A DNA stretch of 64,000 nucleotides from Nymphaea colorata (GCF_008831285.2 NC_045139.1:36057706-36121705); one strand, 5' to 3'; counted from the stretch's first letter, positions 10,980 to 22,873 are shown. The notes: a model not told the origin generated them from the letters alone. Translations and numbers: made by a program.

Positions 10980-13733
10980 GATCTCCCACCAGTAGTCTTG
11001 GTAAGCAAGACCATACAGAGACACTTATCAGCAATACAATTGCAACCTGAATCCAATAAGAATATTATGATGAAGAATAAGCATATTACGCAAAATGCGT
11101 GAGAAAATGCTGGACTGGTTTATTCTTCGATTAACTAACCTTGAAACTAATCTAAATAAGCCCTAAAAATCATAACTCTCGGTCTTTTCTGTTTTCAAAA
11201 GAAGACATCACATTCTCCGGTCTATCATGTATTTCACGATCAAGACCAGGATCAGAGTGGAAGTGGCCTAAATGAACTTCCCACATCCGAATATACAGAA
11301 AAAGTTATCCGGTTTACGAAACAATGAGTAGTACCAGTAAGAAAGGGCGCTCAAAACTCGGAAACAATTTGAAACAATGACACCCATCTAGGCGAAAAAC
11401 AATGGAATAGTGAAAGCATTCATTGGCCTGGACGGATAGAAAGTTCACTTCAGTAGATTTATCTGGAAGTGCATCCTTCTATAAGAAAATATATGCCCAA
11501 ACAGGGGAGAAGAAAACCCTGTTCCGACATCACAGGCCAAAAGGAGAAGGGTTTCAAATACGAGATTAACTCACCATCATCAGAAAAACTAGCACCAACT
11601 ACTCATCGAGTCACCAAACATACCTAGCAATGGTTTCTGAAAAGCCGATTTCTGCAATGGTACCAGTCAAAAAGTTCTCTCAATCCCAAACCACCCTCTT
11701 CAAAATGGACAAGTTGGCCAGTCCCCTTCTTGTTTTAATGAAGAAAAAACGGGGAAAAGAAGACCACCAACTTGATGAATCCAAATAATCAACACAGTGG
11801 AACAAAAACAACAACAACCAAATGTCTCGACTGAGAAAACGGGAGGACTATGGGATACTTTTTTTCATAGATGCCGTTACCGTGGCATCAAAAGGAAGAA
11901 CAATGAAGATGGTGATGGAACTTCACACGGGCACACGAGAAGATCGAGGAGGATACAAGTATATCTGCGCTTCTCTTGACGATGATTGGAGCTGGCACTG
12001 GCAGCTAAAGTACAACACCCACCTCTAGATTGCTGATGCCTTATTCCTTACGGAAATGAGGAAAAATAAAAGAAAGAAGACAACACGGAACCGCACAGAC
12101 GCCGGATACCATACACCAGAAATGTACCAAAATCGGAAACCAAAGCAAAACAAAGAGCGCGATTCGAAAAGTGAGAGGGCTTTGGTGACTCAATGCTTAG
12201 CAAAAGGAAGGAAAAGGGGGCCAGTTGCAGCCCGTTGGTCATCGGGAGGCACCATGGAATGCGATTGTCAGAACACAGGCACGCTAATGACCACAAAGGC
12301 TCGATTACATTATTGTCTCTGCCGTTACACCACCGCTGCTGGTTTGGTAAAAGCCGGCCTTCTTTTTTCCAAATTTGGTCCTTTTCGCAACGTTCGAGTG
12401 ACTCCCAAGACAAGGACGTGTGCTTGCGGTGGGAGTGCACCTCCGGAGTCAACAATCATAGAAGAGTGTCCATTTGGAGAGTTGTCCTAAGGTACAAAGG
12501 ATGGAAAGGGCCAATGGACTGTCATGGCCGGTTCTGGGAGATTTCAATGGAGGTTTGAAGTGGAGAAGACTGTATGGCTATTTCTTAAGATTTGTCTCTA
12601 ATGAACTAAATTGTCTCATATACAACTGTCCTAATTTGAGCTGTCGGCGACTTGAGGTAACGAACGAAGTGGCCGGGAAGATCTCGTCGGTTGGTCTCTG
12701 CCGGAGATGAGTATAGGTTGGAAAAGGAAGGTGAGCAGGAATTTCCCAAGAGTCGATTTCTAGCTTTTTTGTTTTGAAAGCACACTCTGTTATCCTCTAC
12801 TCTCGGATAAAACTTTTTCAGTTTCATAAGGTGTGCATAATACACCGTGTTCACTCCTCTCGCCTGCAAATAACTCATCAACCACAATTATATAAGTAGA
12901 TAGCTTTTAAACTTTCAATTTAGAAAATAAAAGAAGTTCGACAAATCTTAAGGTGAAAACTATTTCATTCGATTAGTCTTGGTAAAGTGCCTATGATCTC
13001 CAACACTTTTGTTTGTCTAATCTGACTATCTTGATAATTACAATAGCTTATTTAAGTATATGTTTAAAATAGTTTGAGAAATATGTTAAACTTCAAAATT
13101 TGTAGATAAAAGTACATATATGGTTATCAATTGCTTTTCACTTATACAACCTGGTGTAAATGATATGTAAATATATGTGAAAAAAAGTTAATATAAAACT
13201 ACTATTTTTTGCTTTTTGTATGTATGGATTTGTTGGTCCGCTTGCAATCCAAATGTGTGTGTAAGTTTCTAAATCGAGAGGTTTTATGATTCATTTTTTT
13301 ACAAGTTTTGAATTTTCTATTGCAAACTATGCCAAATTTTACAATGCAAGAGCATATATGGTTGTCCATTAGCTGGGTCACTTTTATTGTCCATTGAAAT
13401 AATTTATCGAGTAGACGCATAGAACTATTGCTAACAAAATTTTTATAAATAAACAACTTTGTCTTTTTCGAATTTAAATATGAAAATTTTGTCTCAAATT
13501 TGGTAAAAATATCATCGTATTCAACACTTATATATTTAAGGTAATTATCTTGTTAATTTCACTAGTTTATTTTAATATTGTGAAAAATTCAGTTAGAGGC
13601 TTGAAGTTCTGTTCATTTCCGAAAGCCTGCCAAAGTCTCGAATGCCTTCAGAACGAGGAGGGTTTCTGCACGGGGCGAACATTACACAAAGAGAAGGGGA
13701 AGTTGGAGAAGCGCTAGCTCTCTCCTTGGAGCA
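10980..13733. other. Shared upstream region between divergent genes
   Basis: This lies between the start codon of the minus-strand uncharacterised gene and the plus-strand ferredoxin-like gene. The 11.9-12.6 kb part is more GC-balanced and contains overlapping open frames on both strands with no recognisable domain. It probably holds the 5' leader and promoter of the minus gene. The 12.9-13.6 kb part is strongly AT-rich, as expected for promoter sequence ahead of the ferredoxin-like gene. Confidence 0.45.
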
Positions 13734-14228
13734 ATGGCGATCTCCCTCACCGCCCGTAGGCTCTCCTCCAGAATATTCTCTCCCCGTCCCGCCTCCTTCC
13801 TTCTCTCCAAATCCTCCTCCTCCTCGTCGGCGTTACCGTCGCCTTCGGTGTCGCCGTCACGGAAGGTCGCCGATCGGATAGTGAAGATCTTCGCGGTCGA
13901 CCCAGAGGGGAAAAAGCACGAGGTGCTGGGGCTCTCTGGGCAGAGCCTCCTGAAGGCGCTCACCAACTTCGGCCTCATCGATCCGGAGTCGCACGGCCAC
14001 GAGGAGCTCGGCGCGTGCTCGGCCGAGTGCGAGGTGCACATTGCCCAGGAGTGGTTCGATCGTCTTCCCTCGGCCAGCTACGACGAGGCTTACACGCTGC
14101 GCAGGAACGCCCGGCGCGGCATCCTCAGCACGCACGCCAGGCTCGGCTGCCAGGTGATACTCGACCAAGGCCTTGAAGGCATGGTCGTCGCCGTCCCCGA
14201 GCCCAAGCCGTGGAAAACCGGTATCTGA
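13734..14228 (+). CDS. C1-FDX: Complex I ferredoxin-like protein (C1-FDX type), mitochondrial
   Basis: This is an intronless gene of 164 aa. Residues 1-43 are Ser/Arg-rich and free of acidic residues, as expected for a mitochondrial targeting peptide. Residues 48-157 form an adrenodoxin-type 2Fe-2S fold (KIFAVDPEGKKHEVLGLSGQSLLKAL...). Only three of the four cluster cysteines of an adrenodoxin are seen, in GACSAEC (C95, C99) and LGC (C139), and spacing differs from the usual Cx5Cx2C. This agrees with the plant complex I ferredoxin (Arabidopsis At3g07480), known structurally as a bridge between the matrix and membrane arms of complex I. Orthology is assigned from remembered family features. 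The start is chosen because the preceding sequence is leader-like and the targeting peptide begins cleanly at MAISLTARR. Coding sequence is markedly GC-rich compared with its flanks. Confidence 0.85.
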   Translation: MAISLTARRLSSRIFSPRPASFLLSKSSSSSSALPSPSVSPSRKVADRIVKIFAVDPEGKKHEVLGLSGQSLLKALTNFGLIDPESHGHEELGACSAECEVHIAQEWFDRLPSASYDEAYTLRRNARRGILSTHARLGCQVILDQGLEGMVVAVPEPKPWKTGI

Positions 14229-15730
14229 GGGACAATTAGAGAGGGGAGGATCGATCGGATCCCTTCTGTCTTTTCCCGGTTAGAATTCTTCTCCTTGAAC
14301 GGACTTCCGGCGTTCATTTTCTTGCTTCTGCGAATGGACTTCCCTTTTCCGGTTAGGGTTTTCTAATTCCATCTTGTGTTGGAAAATAATGTATATCATC
14401 GGATTTTGAATAATTTTTTTTCGTCTGGGATTGATGGATGGAATGGGTGAAGGGGAACCCTAGGTGGAGGGAGATGTTGGATTTCTATGTTGAATGGATG
14501 CTTTGTTGGATAAAATTATCAAAGATTTGCATCTCTTTTTATTACTATACCGTGCTCGTAGACTCGTAGTTTTTTTGGACTTTGCTTTGGAATTATTGCT
14601 GTTCATTTTCTGGCGCTTGAAGGTTGTTATGAGCTTACTGATGTCAGTTGCCAGTCTTCTGATTCGTTTGCCTTGACGATTAAATCATTTTATTTCTTTA
14701 TTACGTTCCTGCTGCTATGGGCTTATGCTTTCCTTTGCCCTTTCCTCCTAGCGGAGTTCATCTCGGTTTACTATAGCACTTCCCTCCGAAAATTCCGTAT
14801 TCATTGATGTAGCTTGTTGCATAAACGGTATTACAATAGCTTTCCATGTTTCTAATAGAACTGACTTTGCTGAACAGTGACTTCATAATGAAAAGCCAAA
14901 TGTGAGCTTCCGAAGGTGTAAATCGCTCTTTATGATGTGAAACGTTAGTTTTCTTTTTCATTGTGAATTTGGTCTATGGGTGGTGGTTTAGCTAAAGGTA
15001 ACAAGTTTAGTTGCCGGCCATACTGTGATCGAATTCAATCAATGGAGACAAATATGTGAAAATTTTGTATTAGCATGGCAACATCAAGTATAATATACAA
15101 ATATTGGTTTCCGTGCACTCTTTTGTTGTTTGACAAATTCTTCATAACAAAGTCACTGCTTTGGTATTGTGGAATCTGTTCATATTCAAAATTATACTCA
15201 GTTTTCAATTAACATGGAAAATGCTTGAAATTTGTGGCCCTGGGTTGGTGGTTGCTTTAACGCTGCATTTCCTCTTCAACTTCTTATTTTTCGATTGTCT
15301 GGATAGATATGTTGTAGCATCTATTTTGTAATTCTCTAATTGCGTGTAGATCTCATTAGTCTACTTCACCATTGAAAATGTTCTTCTTCGAATTTTTTAT
15401 ATGCTTTATGGCATTGCATGCATTTTTCCCAACTCCAACTATATCATTTTCCAAGCTATCAGGCTGATTTTGATTCATAATTTCATCCTAAAAATTTCAC
15501 ATCTTTGTTTTTTCTTATGCACCATATAGATAGGGCCCACCTGCTTTTTTATTTTTATAAGCAAAGAATAATGTTGTCAATGGATTGCATATCCAGTCTT
15601 TTGAAGTATATCCAACCTCTTAGATAACAAGCATTGATTTTTGGTTTGTTTGAAAAAATAAAAGCTCAAAATTGGCCCCCCCCTCTCTATATATCTATGT
15701 TTGTATGCATATGAGTTCTATGTTTTCATG

Positions 15731-15886
15731 TGTCAGAAATGTCACTAAAAACGGTCGGATGAGCATTAGCAACAATTATGATGCAACATTGGCTCATGAT
15801 GTTTTTAGCAACAATTTATGGTGCTTTTAGTGATGGTTTTTAATTTTTAGCCGTCCAGCAACATCCGGCACACGGTAGCATGGAAT

Positions 15887-15922
<36 letters not shown>
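15731..15922. mobile_element. Micron-like MITE, copy 2, with adjacent TA microsatellite
   Basis: The right end at 15850-15869 reads GCCGTCCAGCAACATCCGGC, the complement of the left end of the 5.1-kb copy. Internal sequence shares the TTAGCAACAATT and TTTTTAG themes. The left end near 15731 is degenerate. A TA tract at about 15888-15922 begins roughly 20 bp after the right end. Confidence 0.5.
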
Positions 15923-15925
<3 letters not shown>

Positions 15926-16663
15926 TAATCTATGTTGCATGGACACAAATACGGGTATCGGTGTCAGACATAGGTATAAGTGTTGAATACAACGAGCTTT
16001 AAAAATTAGACACTTGGACGCAGCTATATATGTATATGTGTGTGTGTGAGAGAGGGAGAGAGAGAGAGGAAAATTAACAAATTGTACAAAAAAATCATGT
16101 AAAATCTGTTATATAATCAGTTACTTTTATATCAAGGTTAGTTTAGTTCATTTGAAATGTAGTTAAATAAAAATAAAGTTTTTTAAAAAAGTTACAGCAC
16201 AGACCCTTGTCATTCTTTTAAATGACGACTAGGAGGTTGTCCTTTAAAAGCTTCCCCTCTATTTTTTTAAAGAAAAAAGAATTCTTCCTTTTCAAAGGGA
16301 AAAAGAAAAGGATGATGTCCTACTAAAAAGGGGGGAAGAGAGAGAGAGATGTAAGTTGGGCTGGAAAGGGAGTTTAACTGAAAAGGAAAAGGAAGGAAGA
16401 GAGGATGAAAAGAAAGAACGAAGGGAAGAAAGAAAGGAGGGACAACAGGTGACATGCATGTCCATTTTTTTGGATACTTGATGTTCATAAAATGGCGTGT
16501 CACACACACGGTGTCGGATATGGCTGGACACCGACGCTTTTTCTTTTTTGATGTGTTCATGCAACATAGTATGATATTGTGAAGGTGCATATCATGATCT
16601 AGTTCAAGATATGATCTTGTTATTATTTTTTGTATGAAATTGACACCTCAAATATTCCAGCGT

Positions 16664-16665
<2 letters not shown>

Positions 16666-16721
<56 letters not shown>
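16666..16721. repeat. TA/GA compound microsatellite
   Basis: An uninterrupted (TA)n tract from about 16666 to 16708 passes directly into (GA)n up to about 16721. A shorter tract of the same design follows at about 16915-16946. Confidence 0.95.
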
Positions 16722-16722
<1 letters not shown>

Positions 16723-16912
16723 TAGGTGGGTAGCCGGCCCTAGGTGCTAGACTCGTAAGGAATAATTATGGCTCGTCTCTTTTTTGAAGATTGATCGTTG
16801 AAAAAAAAACAAGGAGTAGTTACTTAATATTAGTTAACAACATATTCTCGTTGCTTTTCTTTCAACCATGCATTTTTGAAAGATGGATGACCAAAATGGT
16901 TCCTTACGGGTC

Positions 16913-16947
<35 letters not shown>

Positions 16948-17000
16948 AAGATGCAAGCAAGGGGCACAATGTGGGTATAGTTGGTAAGACATGACATTTA

Positions 17001-17221
17001 GGGTGTGTTTGTTAAACTGAATATCTCAAATCGTCAATGATTTGAGATCTTTGGGGATCTTAGATTCATCAGAGGTTTAGGGGAAAACGTGGATTCAAAA
17101 TCCATGTTTTTTGCTCATCTAAAGATATCCATTGTTTGTTTAAAGTTTAAACAGTGGGTCCCACAAAAAGAGGATTTGAGATTATAGGGGATCTCAGATC
17201 CATGGTTAAAAAAACACCTCT
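17001..17221. mobile_element. Tourist-like MITE candidate
   Basis: Flanked by TTA on both sides (16998-17000 and 17222-17224), the usual PIF/Harbinger target duplication. Ends are imperfect inverted repeats: left GGGTGTGTTTGTTAA, right complement AGAGGTGTTTTTTTAA. Subterminal ATCTCAAATC / GGGGATCT segments are also inverted. Length is 221 bp with no coding capacity. Confidence 0.5.
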
Positions 17222-17389
17222 TTAGGAAAACCAAATGTCCATCCGGGGGGGGAAGGGGTGAGGGGAGAGCGAAAATTTTCAAAGCAACTCCTAAATTTTT
17301 TTACAATGGATAAATATATTTTGCAAAAGTTTTATAGGGGTCATATCAACATTTTTTAAAATGTCAACTACTAAATTTTTTATCTTATC

Positions 17390-17420
17390 TTTTTTTTTTT
17401 TTTGGGGGGGGGGGGGGGGG
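17390..17420. repeat. T-tract followed by 17-G homopolymer
   Basis: A run of 14 T (17390-17403) passes directly into 17 consecutive G (17404-17420), followed by more G-runs. It can form a G-quadruplex or triplex on the plus strand and is also prone to sequencing or assembly error. Confidence 0.9.
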
Positions 17421-17594
17421 TTGTTGTGGGGGAAAAGGGGTGGGGGATGGCTATGGCCCTGCCATATTCCCCCCTTGCATATGGTTGTTCAATAAGTTAA
17501 GTAGTTTGCCTTTAGCTAAATTCATATAAACTTAGCTCGAGCTTGATTCGTTTAATAAACGAGTCGCGTGCGAGTTAAAAAACGCAAGTAGGAA

Positions 17595-18028
17595 TGTAAC
17601 GACCCAACCCACATTGGGCTCCGGCCCCTGGTCGGACAGATCTCAACCCACCCCCTAACAGTTTCAGTTCCAGCTCGAAAGGACAACCAACCATTTTAAC
17701 AACCTCCTTTATAAGTTTTCCAAGATCCCTCATAATCTTAGGTACAAGACTAAACTTTTGGGGCGTTACAATCTACTTCTTTTTAAGGCACATGTGTATG
17801 TGCGTGTGGGACCCCACGTCTGAGTGTTGAACCGTGTTCTAATGCCACTATATAACGACCCAACCCACATTGGGCTCGGGTCCTTGGTCCGACAGATCCC
17901 AACCTGCCTCCTAGCAATTTCGGTTTTTGTCTGGAAAAAGCTATGAATCAGGACAACCAACCCCCTTTATAAGTCCCTCATGATCTATCAGAATCTAAGA
18001 TACATGAGTGAACTTTTGGGGTGTTACA
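17595..18028 (-). mobile_element. TRIM (terminal-repeat retrotransposon in miniature), complete
   Basis: Two direct repeats act as LTRs, at 17595-17770 and 17851-18028 (176 and 178 bp). On the plus strand each begins T(G/A)TAACGACCC and ends GGGG(C/T)GTTACA. A perfect 5-bp target duplication AGGAA flanks the element (17590-17594 and 18029-18033). The internal region is only 80 bp. Read on the minus strand, it starts with TGGCATTAGAAC three bases after the 5' LTR, matching 9 of 12 bases of the initiator-Met-tRNA primer-binding site. It ends with a purine-rich AAAAAGAAGTAG polypurine tract beside the 3' LTR. There is no coding capacity, so mobilisation would need enzymes in trans. The TG to TA change at one LTR end indicates some age. 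Confidence 0.85.
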
Positions 18029-18329
18029 AGGAAATTTGAAATATTTTACTCTTTTTATAATGTATTGTTGGGTTCCTCTCCTCAAAGCTCTCGATACAAA
18101 ACTAGTGAATGACCATTTAATTTTGTTCATAATTGGTCTTTTTATCTATCTTTTCAGAATTTTTTTAGTACATGGCTGTCTTAAATAGGTTGGCACTTTG
18201 TTGAATGCATTTAAGCCAGTTTTAGTCATCATGAACTTATGAGTAAAGTCTGCCTAGAGAGTAGTTATAAAAGAAGTCGGCTGGTCGACGATTGGTGAAA
18301 AGCATTTTCATTTGGGCCTCTTTTGTTCT

Positions 18330-18507
18330 TGTCTCGTGCCTTAGCAAGTCAAGTTTGAGCTTGTATATATTCAACCGAGCTGAGTTTGAGCTAATGGGCT
18401 TGAGCTTGACTCAAGTTCGAGCTGGGTCTTATACGACTCGAGTCAAGTTCGAGTTGGACCAGCTTGGCTTAAATTCGGCTCGTGAACCACCCCTACCTCT
18501 GCATCTT
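18330..18507. mobile_element. GAGCTTGAGC-rich repeat, hAT-like end
   Basis: Repeated GAGCTTGA/TCGAGC motifs end in GGCTCGTGAACCACCCCTA at 18477-18495. Its complement, TAGGGGTGGTTCACGAGCC, resembles a hAT-type MITE terminus. The opposite end was not found. Similar sequence occurs near 17.5, 23.7-23.97, 37.54-37.87 and 54.55-54.77 kb. Confidence 0.45.
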
Positions 18508-19144
18508 ACTGACGATTCAAAATGAAATGATATCACTTCTGCCATGCTTATGTATCTTGAAATTGTTAAATTCTCTAATCCCTTGTACTGACATGTTCTT
18601 GATTTGAAATTTGAGGTAAGTCATTGTTTGAAATTAGAAATTTGAACTTGAAGTTTGAATTCTGTCCAAATGTTTGTAGGATAGATAGTATCACAAATGT
18701 TATGTTATATATGTTCATACTGTGTTCATATGCTAGTGTTAAAATGTGGTTCTTAGTTCCTGTTCAACTTGTGCAATCTGCAGATGTTGTATGTTAGTCG
18801 TGAAAGGGTAATATTGTGTCACTGCTAACTACAGTAACAATTGAGTTGGATCAGTGAAGGGAGCTATCTCAACGTGTGTAAATATTGTATGTTACTAATG
18901 AAATGTAATCCACTGCTAACCACAATAAGGTAGGTTGCTTATTGGGTTGAATGGGTGGAAGGAGCTACCAGAGATGAAAAAGTGATGATGAAAAGCAGAT
19001 GCCATCATTCTAGGTTTTACTATCAACAAAAAACAGCTGGAGACCTTTGTTTACATATGTGCTGAAAAGGCACATTTTACATTGAATCTGTTATTTATAA
19101 TGATGAATGTGTGTTAGATTTCACAAATTCTATTCACCAAGATG

Positions 19145-19745
19145 AAAGAGTTATGGTGATTGAGAAAAGATGAAGGATGGTTGGTGGAAATTATTTTACA
19201 AATAAATGATGTTGATAATGTTTAAGGGTAAAGGAGATGGTGGGAATGATTCTGCAAAAGGTAGTGGGAAGCACTGATGATGGCTACGGTGGTGGGGGTG
19301 CTGGTGGAACAAGATTGATGATGGCAGCTGCCATAGTGATAATGATAGAAGACATGGACAAATGGTATGGTGGTGTTGATGGTGAAGTACCAATTTGGTG
19401 CTGGTGATATTGTGGTTTCGATGAATGATGGCAGTGGTAATCATGGTAGTGAGGTGGTGACATTATTAAAAATGATGGTGAAGGATTGTCAGTGAGTTGA
19501 CTCTGTTGGTAATGGTAGTTAGTTATGGTCAAGGAGAAGCGGCAGGGTTGGGGATGAATAATGGTCAGGGAGAAGTGAAACTGATGGTTGGGAAGAAGGG
19601 GCCTTTAGTGATGGTTGTGATTTGAGTAGCAAATTAGTGATGGACCGATGGTGGTAATGGTAAGAAATTGAGGTGATGGCAGTGATAATGATCTCGTAGA
19701 GGTACAATATGTGGTGATGGTAGTGGAAATGTGGATGAGAAGAAA
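19145..19745. repeat. GGTGATGATGG-type low-complexity tract
   Basis: About 600 bp are strongly purine-biased on the plus strand, built from GATGGTGG, GATGATGG and GGTAGTG words without a fixed period. The several His/Pro/Ser-rich open frames on the minus strand are by-products of this bias. Confidence 0.8.
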
Positions 19746-20808
19746 ACAACTAGTTGAAGTAGAAGGTCCCCCTCCTTTCTGGAAAGGAGTTGTTTGCAGA
19801 AACTTGTAGGAAAAAAGGAACAAGGAAAACAAACAGGAGCATAAGTTGAAAGATTTACTTTGCAAGAGGGGAGGATGCATAAGGCTTCAATTTCAGTTAA
19901 ATCCAAGAAGTTTGTATCAGCATTTTGTCATTTCTATCCATACCTATTGAATTTGGTGGTTGGGTATCGATGGATGTAGTTCAGGTGCAAGAAGACAGAA
20001 ATATCATATTTTTGAGAATTGATTTCCTGTTCGTTTGATGTATCGGGCTGATTATTAAAAATTGATGTACATTGCTCCTTGGTGCTTTGTGGACAATCTG
20101 CTATTATTGAGTGTGGTGCACACATGACTTCTTTTTGATCTCCTGAACCACAAGATTAATGACATGCAGCTTGTGTGTCAGGCATGTAGGATTGTCCTGA
20201 AAGTTGTTGGGGCTTAGCCTCCTATTGTCACAAAGATATGCAGATTAAAAGATCAGGGCACCCAAGAAGACTGGAGGACATGAAACCCAACCCCAAAAAC
20301 ACAGACATGAACCAACAGAAACACGAAGCCAGAGCTTATCTTATGGAACCTAGTCCAGAGGACTTGTACTTCATTTTAGTTCCCTCCCATCTGGAACGGG
20401 GAGAAAAATACTTGCTTGGTGTTCTAAGAATCCTGGGTTGTCTCTTTGTAGTTTGATTTAGCTTTTTCTGCAACAAGAAAATGGTCAGATTGGGCTGATG
20501 GCAATATCTATTTTCTCTGCCCCTGCCAGCAACACCCTCCACAGTTGTTGGTGGAGTAAAAAAGGATTTCCATGGCTTGTAAAGCTTCTTCCACCATGGA
20601 CATCTCAGCAAAGGTACTGTTGCTGATGTCCTTTTGGGGTCCCATGAACAAAATAATTCCTCACCATGCCCACGTGACCACGTCCCTTTCTTCCAAAAGG
20701 GCGGTTGGGATTTGAGAATGTGAGACATGCCTTGTCCCTTTCATTCTGTTCTTACAGTTATGTGTTCAGGAACATCCCACAAGGACAGAAAATAGTATAT
20801 TAAAATTC

Positions 20809-21112
20809 TGTGATCCCCCCTAGATATGGTGATAAAGTTGGATCTCAAGCTATTTTGTGAAGAATGATTGTCTGTAGGCTTTTCAGTTTCCATAGTTGAG
20901 TTGTAGGAGGCCATTTATAAATGGGTTTCTAAGTTAGGCAATAAAGTGTGGATTCAAGTGCTGTGATTGCCTCCAGATATCGTGTAAAGGTTGTATCTGA
21001 AGTTATTCTGTGTAGATAAATTGACTAGAGATCTTGTTTCCATGGTTGAGATACTGGAGGTCCATTGATAAATGGGCATTTATGTTACACAAGAAAATTT
21101 GCTATGCTTTTT
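20809..21112. repeat. Diverged tandem duplication, period about 152 bp
   Basis: The CTGTGAT..AGATAT..GTAAAGTTG..ATCT..AAG theme at 20809 recurs at 20961, followed in both copies by a TTTCCAT.GTTGAG and a CCATT.ATAAATGGG segment. It has no coding character. Confidence 0.5.
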
Positions 21113-21373
21113 TATTAAAGTTTAGAAGAATTGACATTTGTCGAGTTTACAATCTGAATGCCCGACTGATCTAAGACTGGATTTACTTGGATGCCCAGGA
21201 AGGCACAACTTTTCAGTTTTAGATGTCAGGCTTCCTTTGTAGGTCTGTGAATTTTATATTTCGATGTTGAGATTGCTTGTTGAGGACTTAAGCATTACAT
21301 GTCCCTTACTAGTTGCAGATCATTTTATCGGAGGGGTTGACACCATTGCAGATCATGTTGGGTTGTGTAATAA

Positions 21374-21654
21374 GGGTGTCGCCGGACACCCATCTGAGAC
21401 ATCCATCCATAAGTTGGTGTCTGACAATCTGGTTGCACTATTGGCGGTAGCAAACAGATGGATGGAATGTCTCATAAGTATACTTTGAGATATCTAAGTC
21501 AAAAGTTATATCTCTCATGAATTGAGCACAAGACTGGGTGAGCGTCTTGAGACGCTGGGTCTTAAATATCACAAATTTACATTGAAACTGGAAAAGCATA
21601 ATGAGACACAGTATGTCATGATTGGGTGTCTGAGATGGGATGTCTCATGACACC
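21374..21654. mobile_element. Foldback MITE candidate with GGTGTC..GAGACATCC ends
   Basis: Left end GGTGTCGCCGGACACC (itself a hairpin) is followed by CTGAGACATCCATCC. The right end is GATGTCTCATGACACC. Left and right GAGACATCC blocks are inverted relative to each other, and a further inverted copy (GATGGATGGAATGTCTCA) lies at about 21450. A perfect palindrome GCGTCTTGAGACGC lies near 21543-21556. No clear target duplication. Confidence 0.4.
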
Positions 21655-22482
21655 TTATCTCTCAATTCAAACATACCGCTTGGGGTGCGGCTGTTTTCTA
21701 TGCAGGTTTGAGATACTGTAACTGAGTGTTCGAAGTCTCAATCTTGTGTTCAATGGACGAGGTCACTTATGAAAACGTACTTTTGAGACATTTCATCTAC
21801 ACATTCGTACACACCGTTAAATTGTTTTGGCGGAAGCAGACTGGCCTAAGATCCCAGGTAGTCAAGCGTGCACTGGAGTTGAGCATTTATGCAGTGTATC
21901 AAAGAGAAGGGTGACTGAATGCTCCTTCTGTTTGAGCAAATGGAGAAAGAATGCATGCAGGATCTGCACAGGATTGAAGGCTTTTACACCCATGGAGAAT
22001 ATGATATTTATGCAATATTCTCTGACTTGCTTCATTCTATTTACTGAAAGGGACATTAAGTTGCTTCCATAATTTTGTTTTCTGTTTGTGTGATGGATTA
22101 ACGATTTTTTGTTTTTTTTTTCCTCGGGACCTAATTTTACCTCCGGAAGGTGATGTCACATGTAGAGCAAAAAGTACGACCAGTTTTTTCTCATCCTGTG
22201 CGAAGATCAGAAGCCTACTAAAAAAAGCAGCCATTCACAGATTTTTCTGTTATGAGGAAGGAGGTTGCAAGGAATAATAAGAAGGATGAACCTCAGCAAC
22301 CAAAAGTTTCTGTAGTATGCGCTTAATTAGAATTTGTATTATGGTCTGATTATGGTCGATCATGAGCAGAATGAACTTAAAAAGATCCAGGTTGTTTTGT
22401 GCTTGTACTGAGTTGATCTTCTTTCACGCTAAAAAAGCTGAATTCAAGTTTGTTTTTCTTTTAAAATATTTGAACAGCATGG

Positions 22483-22806
22483 ATGCATTCAGATGACACC
22501 CAAAACCAAGTTTTGGTGCCAAAACCTCATTTTGCTTCCAAAATCAGGTTTTTTGGAGTGTTTGGATGCTATTAAAATTAGGTTTGAGGAAAACCCAGTA
22601 TTGACAGAACTTATTTTTTAAAAAAAGGTATGAAATACTTGGACCCCCCGATTAGTAATGGAAAACCAAGTTTTGGTTGTATCACCCAACAAATGAAACA
22701 AGTTTTGAAAACTCATTAAAATTTTGGTTTGGATAAATCCAAACTTTCTCAACACTGAGTTAGATGAGAGTGTTATCCTAACACACCTTATAGAATGTGC
22801 ATCCAA
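22483..22806. mobile_element. MITE candidate with GGATGCATTC ends
   Basis: The left end reads GGATGCATTCAGATGACACC. The right end, complemented, reads GGATGCACATTCTATAAGGTG. A third TTTGGATGC word lies inside at about 22560. Sequence between is non-coding and rich in CCAAAA/TTTTGG words. Confidence 0.4.
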
Positions 22807-22873
22807 GCTTAAACTATGGGGTGTGGCATTGATGATCTGATTCATAAATTTTCATATCTGAAGGGGTATTCAC

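Noticed and set aside
12048-12490. Overlapping 135- and 144-codon frames on both strands
   Set aside because: No domain, no conserved motif and no splice context; more likely leader or promoter sequence of the minus-strand gene.
19196-19906. Several His/Pro/Ser-rich minus-strand frames
   Set aside because: They are produced by the purine-biased GGTGATGG low-complexity tract.
20336-20728. 130-codon minus frame
   Set aside because: No recognisable domain, basic/Pro-rich random composition and no supporting splice sites; could not be supported as a gene.
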